Origin: Roseburia sp.
GTDB lineage: Bacteria > Bacillota > Clostridia > Lachnospirales > Lachnospiraceae
DNA: 32,404 nucleotides
NCBI GenBank assembly: GCA_022771695.1
Contig: JALEKJ010000032.1
Span: 1 to 32,404, forward strand
Reading direction: 5' to 3'
This document shows positions 23,322 through 31,668 of the stretch, piece by piece. Positions within the stretch are counted from its first letter, which is position 1. Each line of letters starts with the position of its first letter. Below the pieces are notes generated by a model that was not told the DNA's origin, made no database searches, and worked only from the letters and a program-made list of their open reading frames with translations. The position numbers and the translations under genes were made by a program.

Positions 23322-24803
23322 ATGCAACAAGCTTTTTCCGACACACCTCCCCGCACGCATCGCAGGGAACGTGTTGCTGTCCTAAAATATCATACAACAA
23401 GTATTCTTGCGGTTATCCTAATCTGTATCGTTACCACAACGCTCTCGCTTTTATTAAAGCGCGTAGGAATCGACAAGGAAAATCTGCTCATGGTCTCTCT
23501 GGTCGGTGTACTGCTTTCTACCGTCATCACGCGCGGCTATTTCTACGGTATCCTGACCTCTGTCTTAAGCATTTTTTCCTTTAACTTTTTCTTTACGGAC
23601 CCGGTACACACCTTTGCCATCAGTGATAAACAGGATATCCTTCTATTGCTGTTTTTCTCTATCGCAGCGGTCATTTCCGGTCTGATGTCGTCCAAGTTTC
23701 AGAATCAGACCATCATTGCCCGTGAAAATGAACAGACCGCTCAGCTTATGTATGAGATTACAGAGAGCTTCTTAAATCTGACCGGTGTGGAAAACATTAC
23801 CTCGCATACGTTAAAATATCTGTATCAGATTGCAGACTGTCCCTGCCGTATCCTGCTCGACGGTAATCGCTTTCCCGGCACCCCAAGCAGTGGCTGTATC
23901 CCGCCGGACACTGATTTAGGACTTTTTGAGAATGGAATTATTTATCCCATCAAAGGACTGACTGCCGAGATTGGAACCGTTACCTTCCCTGCCACGGCAA
24001 GCTTTACTGCCAAGACAGAGAAGATTCTGCGCTCCACGATTTATCAGATGGCGCTTGTCCTGGACCGCGAATACATCTATCTGGAACGAGAGCAGATTCG
24101 CCTTGACATGGAAAGTGAACATTTAAAGAGCACATTATTGCGAAGTATTTCCCATGATTTGCGCACACCGCTCACCGAGATATCCGGTGCCGGAAACCTG
24201 ATTGCAGACAATATTGATGTGCTCACCAAGGAAGAAATCTATAAATTTATTACCGACATCAACACGGAAACAGAATGGCTTACAATGACCGTGCAGAATA
24301 TTTTGAATATGACCCGCATATCGGACGGACGTCTTGACATCCACGAAGAATACGAGTCGATGGACGATTTGATTTCCCAGACAGTCACCAGACTCCCTGC
24401 ATCTTATGACCATGGCAGACTGCACATACAGCTTCCGGATAAAATTATATTGTTGCATGTCGATGGTAATCTGATTGTTCAGGTACTGTTAAATCTTATC
24501 GACAACGCTTACAAGCATTCCGGCACGAACAGCCAAATTACGCTTGCCGGTTCCTATCGGGACGGCATGGCGCACTTTACGGTTTCCGACGATGGATGCG
24601 GCATTGCCCCGTCTATTCTTCCGAATATTTTTGAAGGCTTTGTAACCATGCAGACCACAAGCTCAGACAATCGCCGCGGCGTCGGGCTGGGACTTTCTAT
24701 CTGCAAGGCGATTGTTCAAGCACATGGCGGCACCATTACCGCCGAGAATCTTCCGGAACGGGGAGCATGTTTTACCATTCTCCTGCCCGGCAATATTGCA
24801 TGA
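23322..24803 (+). CDS. KdpD-like sensor histidine kinase lacking the N-terminal KdpD domain
   Basis: Start ATG 23322 follows AGAAAGGG by 12 bases; the longer frame begins with TTG inside the promoter and is rejected. The 493-aa protein has four closely spaced transmembrane segments of the DUF4118 type (about 27-125, including GILTSVLSIFSFNFFFTDP), a GAF-like linker, HisKA with SISHDLRTPL, N-box LLNLIDNAYKHS, G boxes DDGCGI and GVGLGLSI. This is the C-terminal half of KdpD; the Usp and KdpD-N parts that sense K+ and c-di-AMP are absent. It pairs with the following KdpE-type regulator and lies next to ktrAB. It probably responds to potassium or osmotic stress. Confidence 0.85.
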   Translation: MQQAFSDTPPRTHRRERVAVLKYHTTSILAVILICIVTTTLSLLLKRVGIDKENLLMVSLVGVLLSTVITRGYFYGILTSVLSIFSFNFFFTDPVHTFAISDKQDILLLLFFSIAAVISGLMSSKFQNQTIIARENEQTAQLMYEITESFLNLTGVENITSHTLKYLYQIADCPCRILLDGNRFPGTPSSGCIPPDTDLGLFENGIIYPIKGLTAEIGTVTFPATASFTAKTEKILRSTIYQMALVLDREYIYLEREQIRLDMESEHLKSTLLRSISHDLRTPLTEISGAGNLIADNIDVLTKEEIYKFITDINTETEWLTMTVQNILNMTRISDGRLDIHEEYESMDDLISQTVTRLPASYDHGRLHIQLPDKIILLHVDGNLIVQVLLNLIDNAYKHSGTNSQITLAGSYRDGMAHFTVSDDGCGIAPSILPNIFEGFVTMQTTSSDNRRGVGLGLSICKAIVQAHGGTITAENLPERGACFTILLPGNIA

Positions 24804-24823
24804 AAATATATGAGGTACTTTTT

Positions 24824-25525
24824 ATGTTAGATAAGAAATCATTACTGATTATTGAAGACGATGCCAAGATTGCTTCCTTTATGGAACTGTCTTTGAAAAC
24901 ACAGGACTATCATGTTCTTTATGCAAAGAACGGAAAAGAAGGTATATTAACCTTCTGTAATGAGTCTCCTGATATCATTCTGTTGGATTTGGGACTTCCC
25001 GATATGGATGGCATTGACATTATAAAAGAGATTCGCAAGATATCGGATATTCCGATTCTCGTCGTATCCGCAAGAGAATTTGACAAAGATAAGATTGCAG
25101 CCTTGGATGCAGGCGCAAACGACTACGTGACCAAACCCTTCTCCATGGGAGAATTATCGGCACGCATCCGCGTCATGGAACGCTATATCACCAAGACCGA
25201 TATCACGCGCCCTGATACCATTTTACACTTTGACGACCTCACCATCGACACAGAACGCCGCCTGATAACAGTAAAGCAGGAGGAAGTGCATCTTACACCA
25301 CTCGAGTACAAGCTCCTGCTCTATCTTGCCACCAACTGCGGAAAAGTCGTGACACACAATCAAATTTTGCGCGAAGTATGGGGCTATCAGGATAACGACG
25401 CCTCTAAAAACATTCGCGTATGCCTTGCAAGCTTACGCCGCAAGATAGAACCGGATTCTGCAAATCCGCATTACATTCAGACCGAAATAGGCATCGGCTA
25501 TCGCTTTATCGAACAATCACATTAG
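24824..25525 (+). CDS. OmpR/KdpE-type response regulator
   Basis: This 233-aa regulator has an intact receiver (E11, D12, D13, phospho-acceptor D55, K104 in TKPF) and a C-terminal winged helix (about 130-230, ending ETEIGIGYRF) of the OmpR/PhoB class. Start ATG 24824 has TGAGG upstream; the longer frame from 24767 overlaps the kinase and has no such site. It begins 20 bp after the kinase stop, so the pair is co-transcribed. The similarity is to KdpE, but no kdpFABC is in the window; the convergent ktrA-ktrB genes are the obvious candidate targets (inference). Confidence 0.9.
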   Translation: MLDKKSLLIIEDDAKIASFMELSLKTQDYHVLYAKNGKEGILTFCNESPDIILLDLGLPDMDGIDIIKEIRKISDIPILVVSAREFDKDKIAALDAGANDYVTKPFSMGELSARIRVMERYITKTDITRPDTILHFDDLTIDTERRLITVKQEEVHLTPLEYKLLLYLATNCGKVVTHNQILREVWGYQDNDASKNIRVCLASLRRKIEPDSANPHYIQTEIGIGYRFIEQSH

Positions 25526-25542
25526 TCCTTCGCCGACTAATG
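25520..25542. other. Hairpin holding both convergent stop codons
   Basis: CATTAGTC (25520-25527), spacer CTTCGCC, GACTAATG (25535-25542): perfect 8-bp arms. Each arm contains the TAG stop of one converging gene (regulator on plus, ktrA on minus). It has no T-run on either side, so termination would be weak or factor-dependent. No other terminator is visible between these genes. Confidence 0.55.
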
Positions 25543-26193
25543 CTCTGTCTTTGCAGATAAGCGGAACACATCCGTGGATTTTCCGATTACAACGATATGG
25601 TCTCCCTCCCGGAATACGAAATCACCATCCGAAACCGGAGAAAGAATTCCATTTTGCTTTACGGCAATGATATTGATGTTATAGGTTCGGCGCACATCAA
25701 TCTCAGCTATTTTCTTACCGCTCCATTCCGGCAAAATCGGGATTTCAAAGATAGAATACTCACTGGTGAGTTCAATATAGTCAAAGATATTGGTTGCGTT
25801 ATAACGCACTGCCAATTTCTCCGCAATTTCTCTTTCCGGGAAAAACACCTCATCTGCCCCGATTCTTTTTAGGAAATCTGCCTGTCTGGCTCTCTTCGCT
25901 TTCGACACCACATATTTTGCTCCAAGCTCTTTAAGCAAAGATGTAATCTCCAGTGAAGCATAAGAATCCTCGCCCACGGTAACAAAACAGATATCAAAAT
26001 TATTCACTCCCAGAGAACGCAGGACACCTTCATTGACACAGTCACCCACAAACGAGTTTTTAAACTGCGTGGACAATTCCTGCACACGCTCTTCATTTCG
26101 ATCTACAATCATCACGTCATTTCCCATCTCCTGCATTTTTGCAGCCAGATGGATTCCTAATGTTCCCATTCCAATTACAAGAATTGATTTCAT
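25537..26193 (-). CDS. Potassium uptake regulatory subunit KtrA/TrkA (RCK protein)
   Basis: This 218-aa protein has an RCK_N Rossmann domain with GMGTLG (8-13) and an acidic end of beta 2 (VDRNEE), then an RCK_C domain from about 135. It binds nucleotides (ATP/ADP or NAD(H)) and, through RCK_C in Firmicutes, often c-di-AMP, to gate the KtrB channel. Length fits KtrA (about 220 aa) and not the two-repeat TrkA of E. coli. It starts 14 bp after the ktrB stop and is the last gene of the potassium operon. Confidence 0.93.
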   Translation of the reverse strand: MKSILVIGMGTLGIHLAAKMQEMGNDVMIVDRNEERVQELSTQFKNSFVGDCVNEGVLRSLGVNNFDICFVTVGEDSYASLEITSLLKELGAKYVVSKAKRARQADFLKRIGADEVFFPEREIAEKLAVRYNATNIFDYIELTSEYSIFEIPILPEWSGKKIAEIDVRRTYNINIIAVKQNGILSPVSDGDFVFREGDHIVVIGKSTDVFRLSAKTEH

Positions 26194-26207
26194 ATGTAAC
26201 TCCTCTT

Positions 26208-27539
26208 TTATCCTATCAATATTTTTTCAGTCGGACGATGCAGCGGTGCCGTTTTCGCTTTTTCACGGAATACCATAAGCAGTGATAAACCGCCAATACG
26301 TCCACCATACATTAAAACAATAATAATCAGTTTTGAGACCATGCTAAGTCCTGTTGTGATACCCTGAGAAAGACCTACCGTTCCGGCTGCCGAAACAATT
26401 TCAAACATCACCGCCGTAATGTCATACGATTCAAGCGCGCAGATAGCCATTCCCGCACTTAAGATTCCGAGTAAATATACAATTACAATAACTGCTGCAT
26501 GTTTTACCACCGAATCCTCCAGCCGCTTTTTGTAAATCGTAACGTCATCATTTCCTTTTGACATATTGACAATGGCAAAGATGATAACCGCTGCCGTCGT
26601 CGTCTTAACACCACCCGCCGTAGAGCCGGGGCTTCCCCCAATAAACATCAAAATCATTGCCAGTATGCATCCCGAATGCGATAATCCTGCAATATTCATC
26701 GTATTGAATCCGGCAGTTCTTGTCGTGACAGACATAAACGCCGCCGACAAAAGCTTTTTCGGAATTGTATAACCTGCAAGGTTTCCATTGTTTTCAAACA
26801 CCAGAAAACCTATCCATCCAAGCAAAATTAATATTCCGGTTGCTATCAGCACAATTTTTGCATGAAGCGAATACTCTGACACGTTCCACTTCTTGTTATA
26901 AATCTCATTCCACACAAGAAATCCCAAGCCACCGGATATGATTAACAGCATCAATGTGATACTTACAAGAAAATCTCCTTCGTACGCACAAAATGACCTG
27001 AAATTTCCCATTAAATCAAATCCTGCATTGCAGAATGCCGACACCGCATGAAAAACCGCATAATAGATTCCTCTGCCCCATCCAAACTGCGGTACAAAGC
27101 GAGTCGCCAACACCACGCTTCCCGTCACTTCAAATACCGCTGTGCAGGTTACGATTCCTTTGACCAATCTGACAATTCCGCTCAAACGCATATTTCCCGC
27201 TGACTGCATGAGCAGTTTGCGTTCATTTAAGCTGATTTTTCGTCTTAAAAAGATGGAGAACATACTGATAATTGTCATAAATCCCAATCCGCCAACCTGA
27301 ATCATAATCAGGATTACAATCTGCCCGAAAAGGGACCAATAGGTTGCTGTGTCATATACCACCAATCCTGTTACACAAGTCGCGCTGGTTGCTGTAAAAA
27401 GCGCGTTATAAAATGGAGTCCACACTCCTTCTGCGGAAGCAATCGGCAGTGTCAACAAAATACTCCCGGTTAATATTACCAGAAAAAAACTTAGCGCGAT
27501 GATTCTGGTATAACTTACTTTATTTAACCACTTACTCAT
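26208..27539 (-). CDS. Potassium uptake transporter KtrB/TrkH
   Basis: Start ATG 27539 is chosen for its AAGGAG site nine bases upstream. The 443-aa protein has eight core helices in four M-P-M repeats. The filter glycines are in CVTG, CNAG, RTAG and GTVG segments, typical for the SKT family. Length and partner KtrA indicate KtrB; the Na+-dependent Ktr type is typical of Firmicutes. Its start overlaps the stop of a 41-aa membrane peptide by eight bases, so translation is probably coupled. The KdpDE-like pair converging on it is the likely regulator. Confidence 0.93.
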   Translation of the reverse strand: MSKWLNKVSYTRIIALSFFLVILTGSILLTLPIASAEGVWTPFYNALFTATSATCVTGLVVYDTATYWSLFGQIVILIMIQVGGLGFMTIISMFSIFLRRKISLNERKLLMQSAGNMRLSGIVRLVKGIVTCTAVFEVTGSVVLATRFVPQFGWGRGIYYAVFHAVSAFCNAGFDLMGNFRSFCAYEGDFLVSITLMLLIISGGLGFLVWNEIYNKKWNVSEYSLHAKIVLIATGILILLGWIGFLVFENNGNLAGYTIPKKLLSAAFMSVTTRTAGFNTMNIAGLSHSGCILAMILMFIGGSPGSTAGGVKTTTAAVIIFAIVNMSKGNDDVTIYKKRLEDSVVKHAAVIVIVYLLGILSAGMAICALESYDITAVMFEIVSAAGTVGLSQGITTGLSMVSKLIIIVLMYGGRIGGLSLLMVFREKAKTAPLHRPTEKILIG

Positions 27540-27657
27540 CGCCGTCGTCTCCTTCTTTTCTTCTGCGCAATATTTCTCTGAATGCATCCACTTTTTGCAT
27601 CGGCAAGAATCCAAGCAGCATTACGGCAATAAATGCCACCACGATTAACCATTCCAT
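27532..27657 (-). CDS. 41-aa single-TM protein overlapping the ktrB start
   Basis: ATG 27657-27655 to TAA 27534-27532 encodes MEWLIVVAFIAVMLLGFLPM followed by a charged tail (QKVDAFREILRRRKEGDDGDE). GTGGGG lies six bases before the start, and an in-frame stop upstream limits extension to ATG 27663. One transmembrane helix (3-19) and a cytoplasmic helical tail are predicted. Its stop codon lies inside the ktrB start (ATGAGTAA), and the ktrB ribosome binding site is inside its tail codons. It is analogous in size and place to KdpF-type peptides that stabilise potassium transporters, but it has no sequence family I recognise. Confidence 0.72.
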   Translation of the reverse strand: MEWLIVVAFIAVMLLGFLPMQKVDAFREILRRRKEGDDGDE

Positions 27658-27794
27658 AAGCATCCCCACAATCTGTTTTTTCTATTGATATTATGCTTCA
27701 ATTCATATTATCTTCGTGTAGGGATTCTGTCTTTTGCATTATGATTGTGTTAATTTTATTTGTTATTTTCTTTACGGCTTTTTAACACGTAACA

Positions 27795-28949
27795 TCACAC
27801 CTGCGTCATTCCGCCGAGCAGGATTCCTTTATTTGCCTCATAAATTTGTGCAAACTGCGACATCGGCAGCGGGTTCTCCCCCAGCCCTGCTTCAATCGTA
27901 TATCCCGGTCTGTCGTACTCCTGTATAAACCAGTCCTTATATCCTGCATAACCGGATTCCTGCGGTGTTTCCTCCACCATGTACCCGCTGACCTTCCCGA
28001 AGTATTGTGCAATCTCATAGGAACGTTCAGGTTCATAATCTAAATACTTCCAATAAATCACCTCTCCCTGTGTATGATATGCCAGAATCAGCGAGAAGTC
28101 ATGTTCCGTGGTAAATTGATAGACCGCTGCACTCTCTGGTGCCACAAGCGGTGCACTGCCGACATAGTCCCTCGGCGCAGGCGATGTATATCCCTGTGCA
28201 AACTTGATTTCCTTTGCATTTTCCCAGCCTGCAGGGAACTGAAGATTTAAGTCCACGCCGTCAATATTCGCCTTCCAACCGGACGGAAAAGGGATTGTAG
28301 GATATGCCGCACTAATTTCTCTCGCATTCCGATAATACATACCGTTCGTCAGAAAACCATTTACCAAATCTACACCGTCCGGATTTACCATCGGGACAAT
28401 ATAAAGCTGATAAGTCAAAAAAAGCTCCCTTGCCGGTACGCCATATAAATCTTCTCCCTTGGCATAAGCCTCAGCATATTCCTCCGCAAATTTTAAAAGT
28501 ACCGGTGTCGTGATACTCTCATTTGCATGAAAAGAGGCATTGTAAAAAACCTGCGTGCCTCCCGTCCCAATGCGAAGATACGGAATCGTTCTTCCCATGA
28601 CACTTTTCCCGATATTTCCGGTCTGAATAAACGGATAACGTCTCTGTAATCCTTCCACTGCATAGCGGTTCAGAAGCGAAGTATACGGCACCTGCGTAGA
28701 CACCACCGGGAAATCATACAGCATACGCCCCTCTTCCCCGTCTGTTACACCAATCAGATATGGTATTAAACGTCTCCACACTGTCTCATCTACCGAGCAC
28801 GCTCGATTCTCCCCGGTAAACTCCCGCAACGCATCACAGGTCGCATTTCCAAAAATTCCATCCATCCCCACAGGATATCCTGCACGATTTAATGCCAGTT
28901 GCAGATACCACACCAATATTCCCCTGTCTCCCAAATACAAATTCTTCAT
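27795..28949 (-). CDS. M14 zinc peptidase with N-terminal peptidoglycan-binding domain
   Basis: Start ATG 28949 follows ATGAGGACATA; the longer frame to 29015 runs into the neighbouring terminator and is rejected. The 384-aa protein has a PG_binding_1 domain (about 5-62: GDRGILVWYLQLALNRAGYP) and a carboxypeptidase-A type M14 domain (about 90-380). Zinc ligands are H141 and E144 (HANE) and H292 (YHTQG). E353 (TIEAG) is the catalytic base. It resembles gamma-D-glutamyl-meso-diaminopimelate peptidases (YqgT, endopeptidase I) that cut peptidoglycan stem peptides. There is no signal peptide or transmembrane segment, so it may act in the mother cell or spore, recycle peptides in the cytoplasm, or leave on lysis. 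Confidence 0.9.
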   Translation of the reverse strand: MKNLYLGDRGILVWYLQLALNRAGYPVGMDGIFGNATCDALREFTGENRACSVDETVWRRLIPYLIGVTDGEEGRMLYDFPVVSTQVPYTSLLNRYAVEGLQRRYPFIQTGNIGKSVMGRTIPYLRIGTGGTQVFYNASFHANESITTPVLLKFAEEYAEAYAKGEDLYGVPARELFLTYQLYIVPMVNPDGVDLVNGFLTNGMYYRNAREISAAYPTIPFPSGWKANIDGVDLNLQFPAGWENAKEIKFAQGYTSPAPRDYVGSAPLVAPESAAVYQFTTEHDFSLILAYHTQGEVIYWKYLDYEPERSYEIAQYFGKVSGYMVEETPQESGYAGYKDWFIQEYDRPGYTIEAGLGENPLPMSQFAQIYEANKGILLGGMTQV

Positions 28950-28979
28950 TATGTCCTCATAAAACTTTTCTGTTTCTAA

Positions 28980-28995
28980 TATCCTATGCAGGATA
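28980..28995. promoter_or_regulatory. Short inverted repeat before the M14 peptidase gene
   Basis: TATCCT (28980-28985), ATGC, AGGATA (28990-28995) has perfect 6-bp arms. It falls between a weak -35 (TTGTTT) and -10 (TATTAG) on the minus strand, which would suit an operator. Evidence is thin because both boxes are poor. Confidence 0.3.
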
Positions 28996-29003
28996 CCAAA
29001 CAA

Positions 29004-29033
29004 GGATGCCCGCACTTTCCGGTGCGGGCATCC
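29004..29033 (-). terminator. Terminator after the HD-GYP gene
   Basis: Perfect 12-bp stem GGATGCCCGCAC (29004-29015) with GTGCGGGCATCC (29022-29033), 6-nt loop, followed on the minus strand by TTGTTTGG. It starts 3 bp after the stop of the gene above it. The plus strand also has TTTTA, but no plus-strand gene precedes it. Confidence 0.85.
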
Positions 29034-29035
29034 TT

Positions 29036-31453
29036 TTATGCAATCAGATTCTGTCGTTCTATTTTTCCTTCTCGTATCAGTTTGACAAATGCATCTGCAA
29101 GAACCGGGTCAAACTGTGTTCCCTTATTGCGCTCAAGCTCTGCTATCGCATACTCCTTCGACAGCGCTTCTTTATAGGAGCGTTTGGAGGTAATCGCATC
29201 ATAGCTGTCACAGACTGCAAGAATACGCCCCAAAAGTGGTATGCCTTCTCCCTCAAGTCCTCTCGGATATCCTTTGCCATCATAACGCTCATGGTGCGCT
29301 AAAACCGCCGGTATCACATAATCCATATTCGGCAGATGGTGTATCATTTCAATCGAGTTCGTGACATGCGTCTTCATAATCTCATATTCTTCCTGCGTGA
29401 GTTTTCCCTGCTTCTTTAAGATACTCTCAGGAACACCGATTTTACCAATATCATGTAAAAGACCTGCTTCCTTTACTGTCCGGATTTCATTATTATTCAG
29501 TCCGATTGCCGTTGCAAGCAGCACCGCATCCGCGGACACATGGCAGGAGTGCTCAAATGTATAGGAATCCTTCGCATCGATTGCCGCCGTAAGCGCATAA
29601 ATCGTCGGTGCAATCTGCTCATATGCTTTATCACCGCGCTCATTCAATTCCTGTTCCGCTACTGCTGTCTCATATATTTCTACACGATTCTTGCCGTTCT
29701 TTTTCGCAAAAAACAGTGCTTTCTTCGCCTGTTGCAACTGTTCTTCCGCAGTAGAAGCTGCTTCCGGATAGCTTGCAATTCCGATGCTGAGCGTAATCGG
29801 CTGAATTACTTTCGGCTTGGCATCGTCCGGTGCTTCGATTTTCTTTTGAATCTGTAATGCCAGGATACGAAGCTTATCCTTGTCAACACAACGTGTAAAA
29901 ATAACAAACTCATTGGAAGCGAGACGGAACGTTGCCCCCTCCTTTCCAATCACTTCACGCATCTTGATTCCGCACCAGCGCAGGATTTCATCTCCGCATT
30001 CTTCTCCATAAAGCTCATTAAACAGCTTAAAATCGTCCACATCCATATAGATGAGAGCCTGTGTTTTATCCGGTTTCCAATATTGCTTTACGAATTCCTT
30101 ATAGTATGCACGATTATAAAGCCCTGTCAGTTCGTCATGAATCGAGAGCTGATAGACCTCCTGATAAACACTGGCATTCTTAAGACACACGGAAGCATAT
30201 GCCCCAATCTGATGATAGCACTCTTCCTCTATGTAATTCATCTGGTCTCCGTCTAACATTTTTAAGTAGAGAAAACCATGTATCTTATCATCGTATTTTA
30301 GCAGCGTAATCTCCGAGATTCCGGATAACTGTGACATCTCCACTTTTGAAATAATCTCGTGCATTTCTGCTTCATCCAGTCCCTTTGCCTTTTTCCCCTC
30401 GCGCACGATTTCATATCCTGCCTCGCTGCTCTCTTTTCGCGCAAAAACATAGAGCTCTGCATCAATCTTTAGATTCTCAATCGTCTCTACAATCTTATCA
30501 TAAAGCTCTTCTTCTCCAAACATGGATGCCGTCTCATCCTGAAAGATGCGAATCTGCTCAAACCTCTCCTGACGCCTGTGCTCCATCATCCGCTCTGCCA
30601 TCTTAAATGCAACCCAGAATACAAACACGCCCCAAATCATCAAAAGTACCGTAAGCATCGCAAAATCGTGGTTTGCTCCCTGTGGGAGCCAAGCGATTTT
30701 CTCCACTTTGCCGGTTATAATATATACCGGCAAAAACCCAAGTATCATTGCCGTCATATAAATCACACCGATTTTCACTCGGTAGGACCATTCAAACAGA
30801 TACTCTCTATACATGACATACGCCATGCATACAGACATAACCAGGCCGCCCACGGTGTCAAACGGGAATGTGGCTCCCGTCACCAACACCAATATCACAC
30901 CGCCAAGGATTGCCAACGTTCCTACCAAAAGCGGTGATAAGCGATGTCTTAATTTTAAGTCTTCGCCGATTACCTGATGTGCCAGATATGTAACATACAC
31001 AAGCATCACGATTTCCAGCAATATCAGCACATACACTCCGGGACCTGTTATATATGCATAAACAATGCTTCCATCATCCTGCGAAATTGGGATAGGCGAC
31101 TCTATCACGATTCCAAAAATACTGTTCATCAACACGCCCGCCACAGTAAGTACACCCCATATGCCAAGCATACTGTAACGGTTGATATCAAGAATACAAA
31201 AAAGGAAGCTATAGATTACAATCGGAAGCAGCAACAAACCAAGCAAAGACACATGAAACCAGAAATGAATTCCCGGGTGCAACTGCATACGCATCATAAC
31301 AGAGCCTCCTGTCCAGACAAGGCATGCCAAAATTATGCACTGGAATATATATACCGCCTTCGCTCTTCTCGCATTTAAAAATGAAAAAAACAGAAATAGG
31401 AAACCACACAATGCTGCAATCGGAATTCCTATAAAAAGATTATTAACCCCCAT
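29036..31453 (-). CDS. 7TM-GAF-degenerate GGDEF-HD-GYP protein (c-di-GMP phosphodiesterase)
   Basis: This 805-aa protein has an N-terminal membrane region of eight to nine helices (1-285; the histidine-kinase N-terminal 7TM type), a GAF-like domain (about 300-430), a GGDEF domain (about 435-590) and an HD-GYP domain (about 620-800). The GGDEF signature is LASNEF (511-516), so cyclase activity is very unlikely. The HD-GYP site is intact: HDIGK (667-671) and HHERYDGKGYP (720-730). It should therefore cut c-di-GMP in response to a ligand at the membrane, and the dead GGDEF may bind GTP as an activator, as known for some PDEs. GGGGG six bases before the ATG supports the start. Confidence 0.92.
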   Translation of the reverse strand: MGVNNLFIGIPIAALCGFLFLFFSFLNARRAKAVYIFQCIILACLVWTGGSVMMRMQLHPGIHFWFHVSLLGLLLLPIVIYSFLFCILDINRYSMLGIWGVLTVAGVLMNSIFGIVIESPIPISQDDGSIVYAYITGPGVYVLILLEIVMLVYVTYLAHQVIGEDLKLRHRLSPLLVGTLAILGGVILVLVTGATFPFDTVGGLVMSVCMAYVMYREYLFEWSYRVKIGVIYMTAMILGFLPVYIITGKVEKIAWLPQGANHDFAMLTVLLMIWGVFVFWVAFKMAERMMEHRRQERFEQIRIFQDETASMFGEEELYDKIVETIENLKIDAELYVFARKESSEAGYEIVREGKKAKGLDEAEMHEIISKVEMSQLSGISEITLLKYDDKIHGFLYLKMLDGDQMNYIEEECYHQIGAYASVCLKNASVYQEVYQLSIHDELTGLYNRAYYKEFVKQYWKPDKTQALIYMDVDDFKLFNELYGEECGDEILRWCGIKMREVIGKEGATFRLASNEFVIFTRCVDKDKLRILALQIQKKIEAPDDAKPKVIQPITLSIGIASYPEAASTAEEQLQQAKKALFFAKKNGKNRVEIYETAVAEQELNERGDKAYEQIAPTIYALTAAIDAKDSYTFEHSCHVSADAVLLATAIGLNNNEIRTVKEAGLLHDIGKIGVPESILKKQGKLTQEEYEIMKTHVTNSIEMIHHLPNMDYVIPAVLAHHERYDGKGYPRGLEGEGIPLLGRILAVCDSYDAITSKRSYKEALSKEYAIAELERNKGTQFDPVLADAFVKLIREGKIERQNLIA

Positions 31454-31489
31454 ACATAACCCCCGTTTTATCTATTTTTATTATCTTTT

Positions 31490-31498
31490 ATTGTAACA
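31490..31498 (-). promoter_or_regulatory. Extended -10 promoter of the HD-GYP gene
   Basis: TGTTACAAT on the minus strand (31498-31490) is an extended -10 element about 37 bp upstream of the start codon. There is no good -35 at 17 bp (TGGAAT), so activator dependence is possible; the direct repeats cover that area. Confidence 0.55.
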
Positions 31499-31526
31499 TA
31501 TCAGCCTTGCAAATTCCATATCAGCC
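31497..31526. repeat. Two direct repeats at the HD-GYP gene promoter
   Basis: CATATCAGCC occurs at 31497-31506 and 31517-31526, period 20 bp, i.e. about two helical turns on the same DNA face. The pair covers the -35 region of the gene, a typical place for a dimeric activator. Confidence 0.55.
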
Positions 31527-31594
31527 ATGACTTTTTTCCTACTTCCAAACAGAATTTCGCTCGTATCACCAATACCACTCTCATCCCTTGAACA

Positions 31595-31641
31595 TAAAAA
31601 ATGGCGCTGCGAAACCCCTTTACCAAGAATCCCGCAACGCC
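31595..31641 (-). terminator. Terminator of the chemoreceptor gene
   Basis: GGCG-CT-GCG (31603-31611) pairs with CGC-AA-CGCC (31633-31641) with a 2-nt internal loop, then ATTTTTTATG on the minus strand. It lies about 28 bp after the chemoreceptor stop. The rest of the 31454-31668 gap has the promoter and repeats but no gene. Confidence 0.78.
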
Positions 31642-31668
31642 TAATGCACGTTACATTAAAACTGATAT

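Noticed and set aside
24767-24823. Longer N-terminus for the response regulator
   Set aside because: It would overlap the kinase gene, lacks a ribosome binding site and adds residues not seen before the receiver domain in this family.
27664-27794. c-di-AMP (ydaO-type) riboswitch before the potassium genes
   Set aside because: The 131-bp A/T-rich region shows no long paired helices or conserved ydaO motifs that I could recognise, and no clear promoter either.
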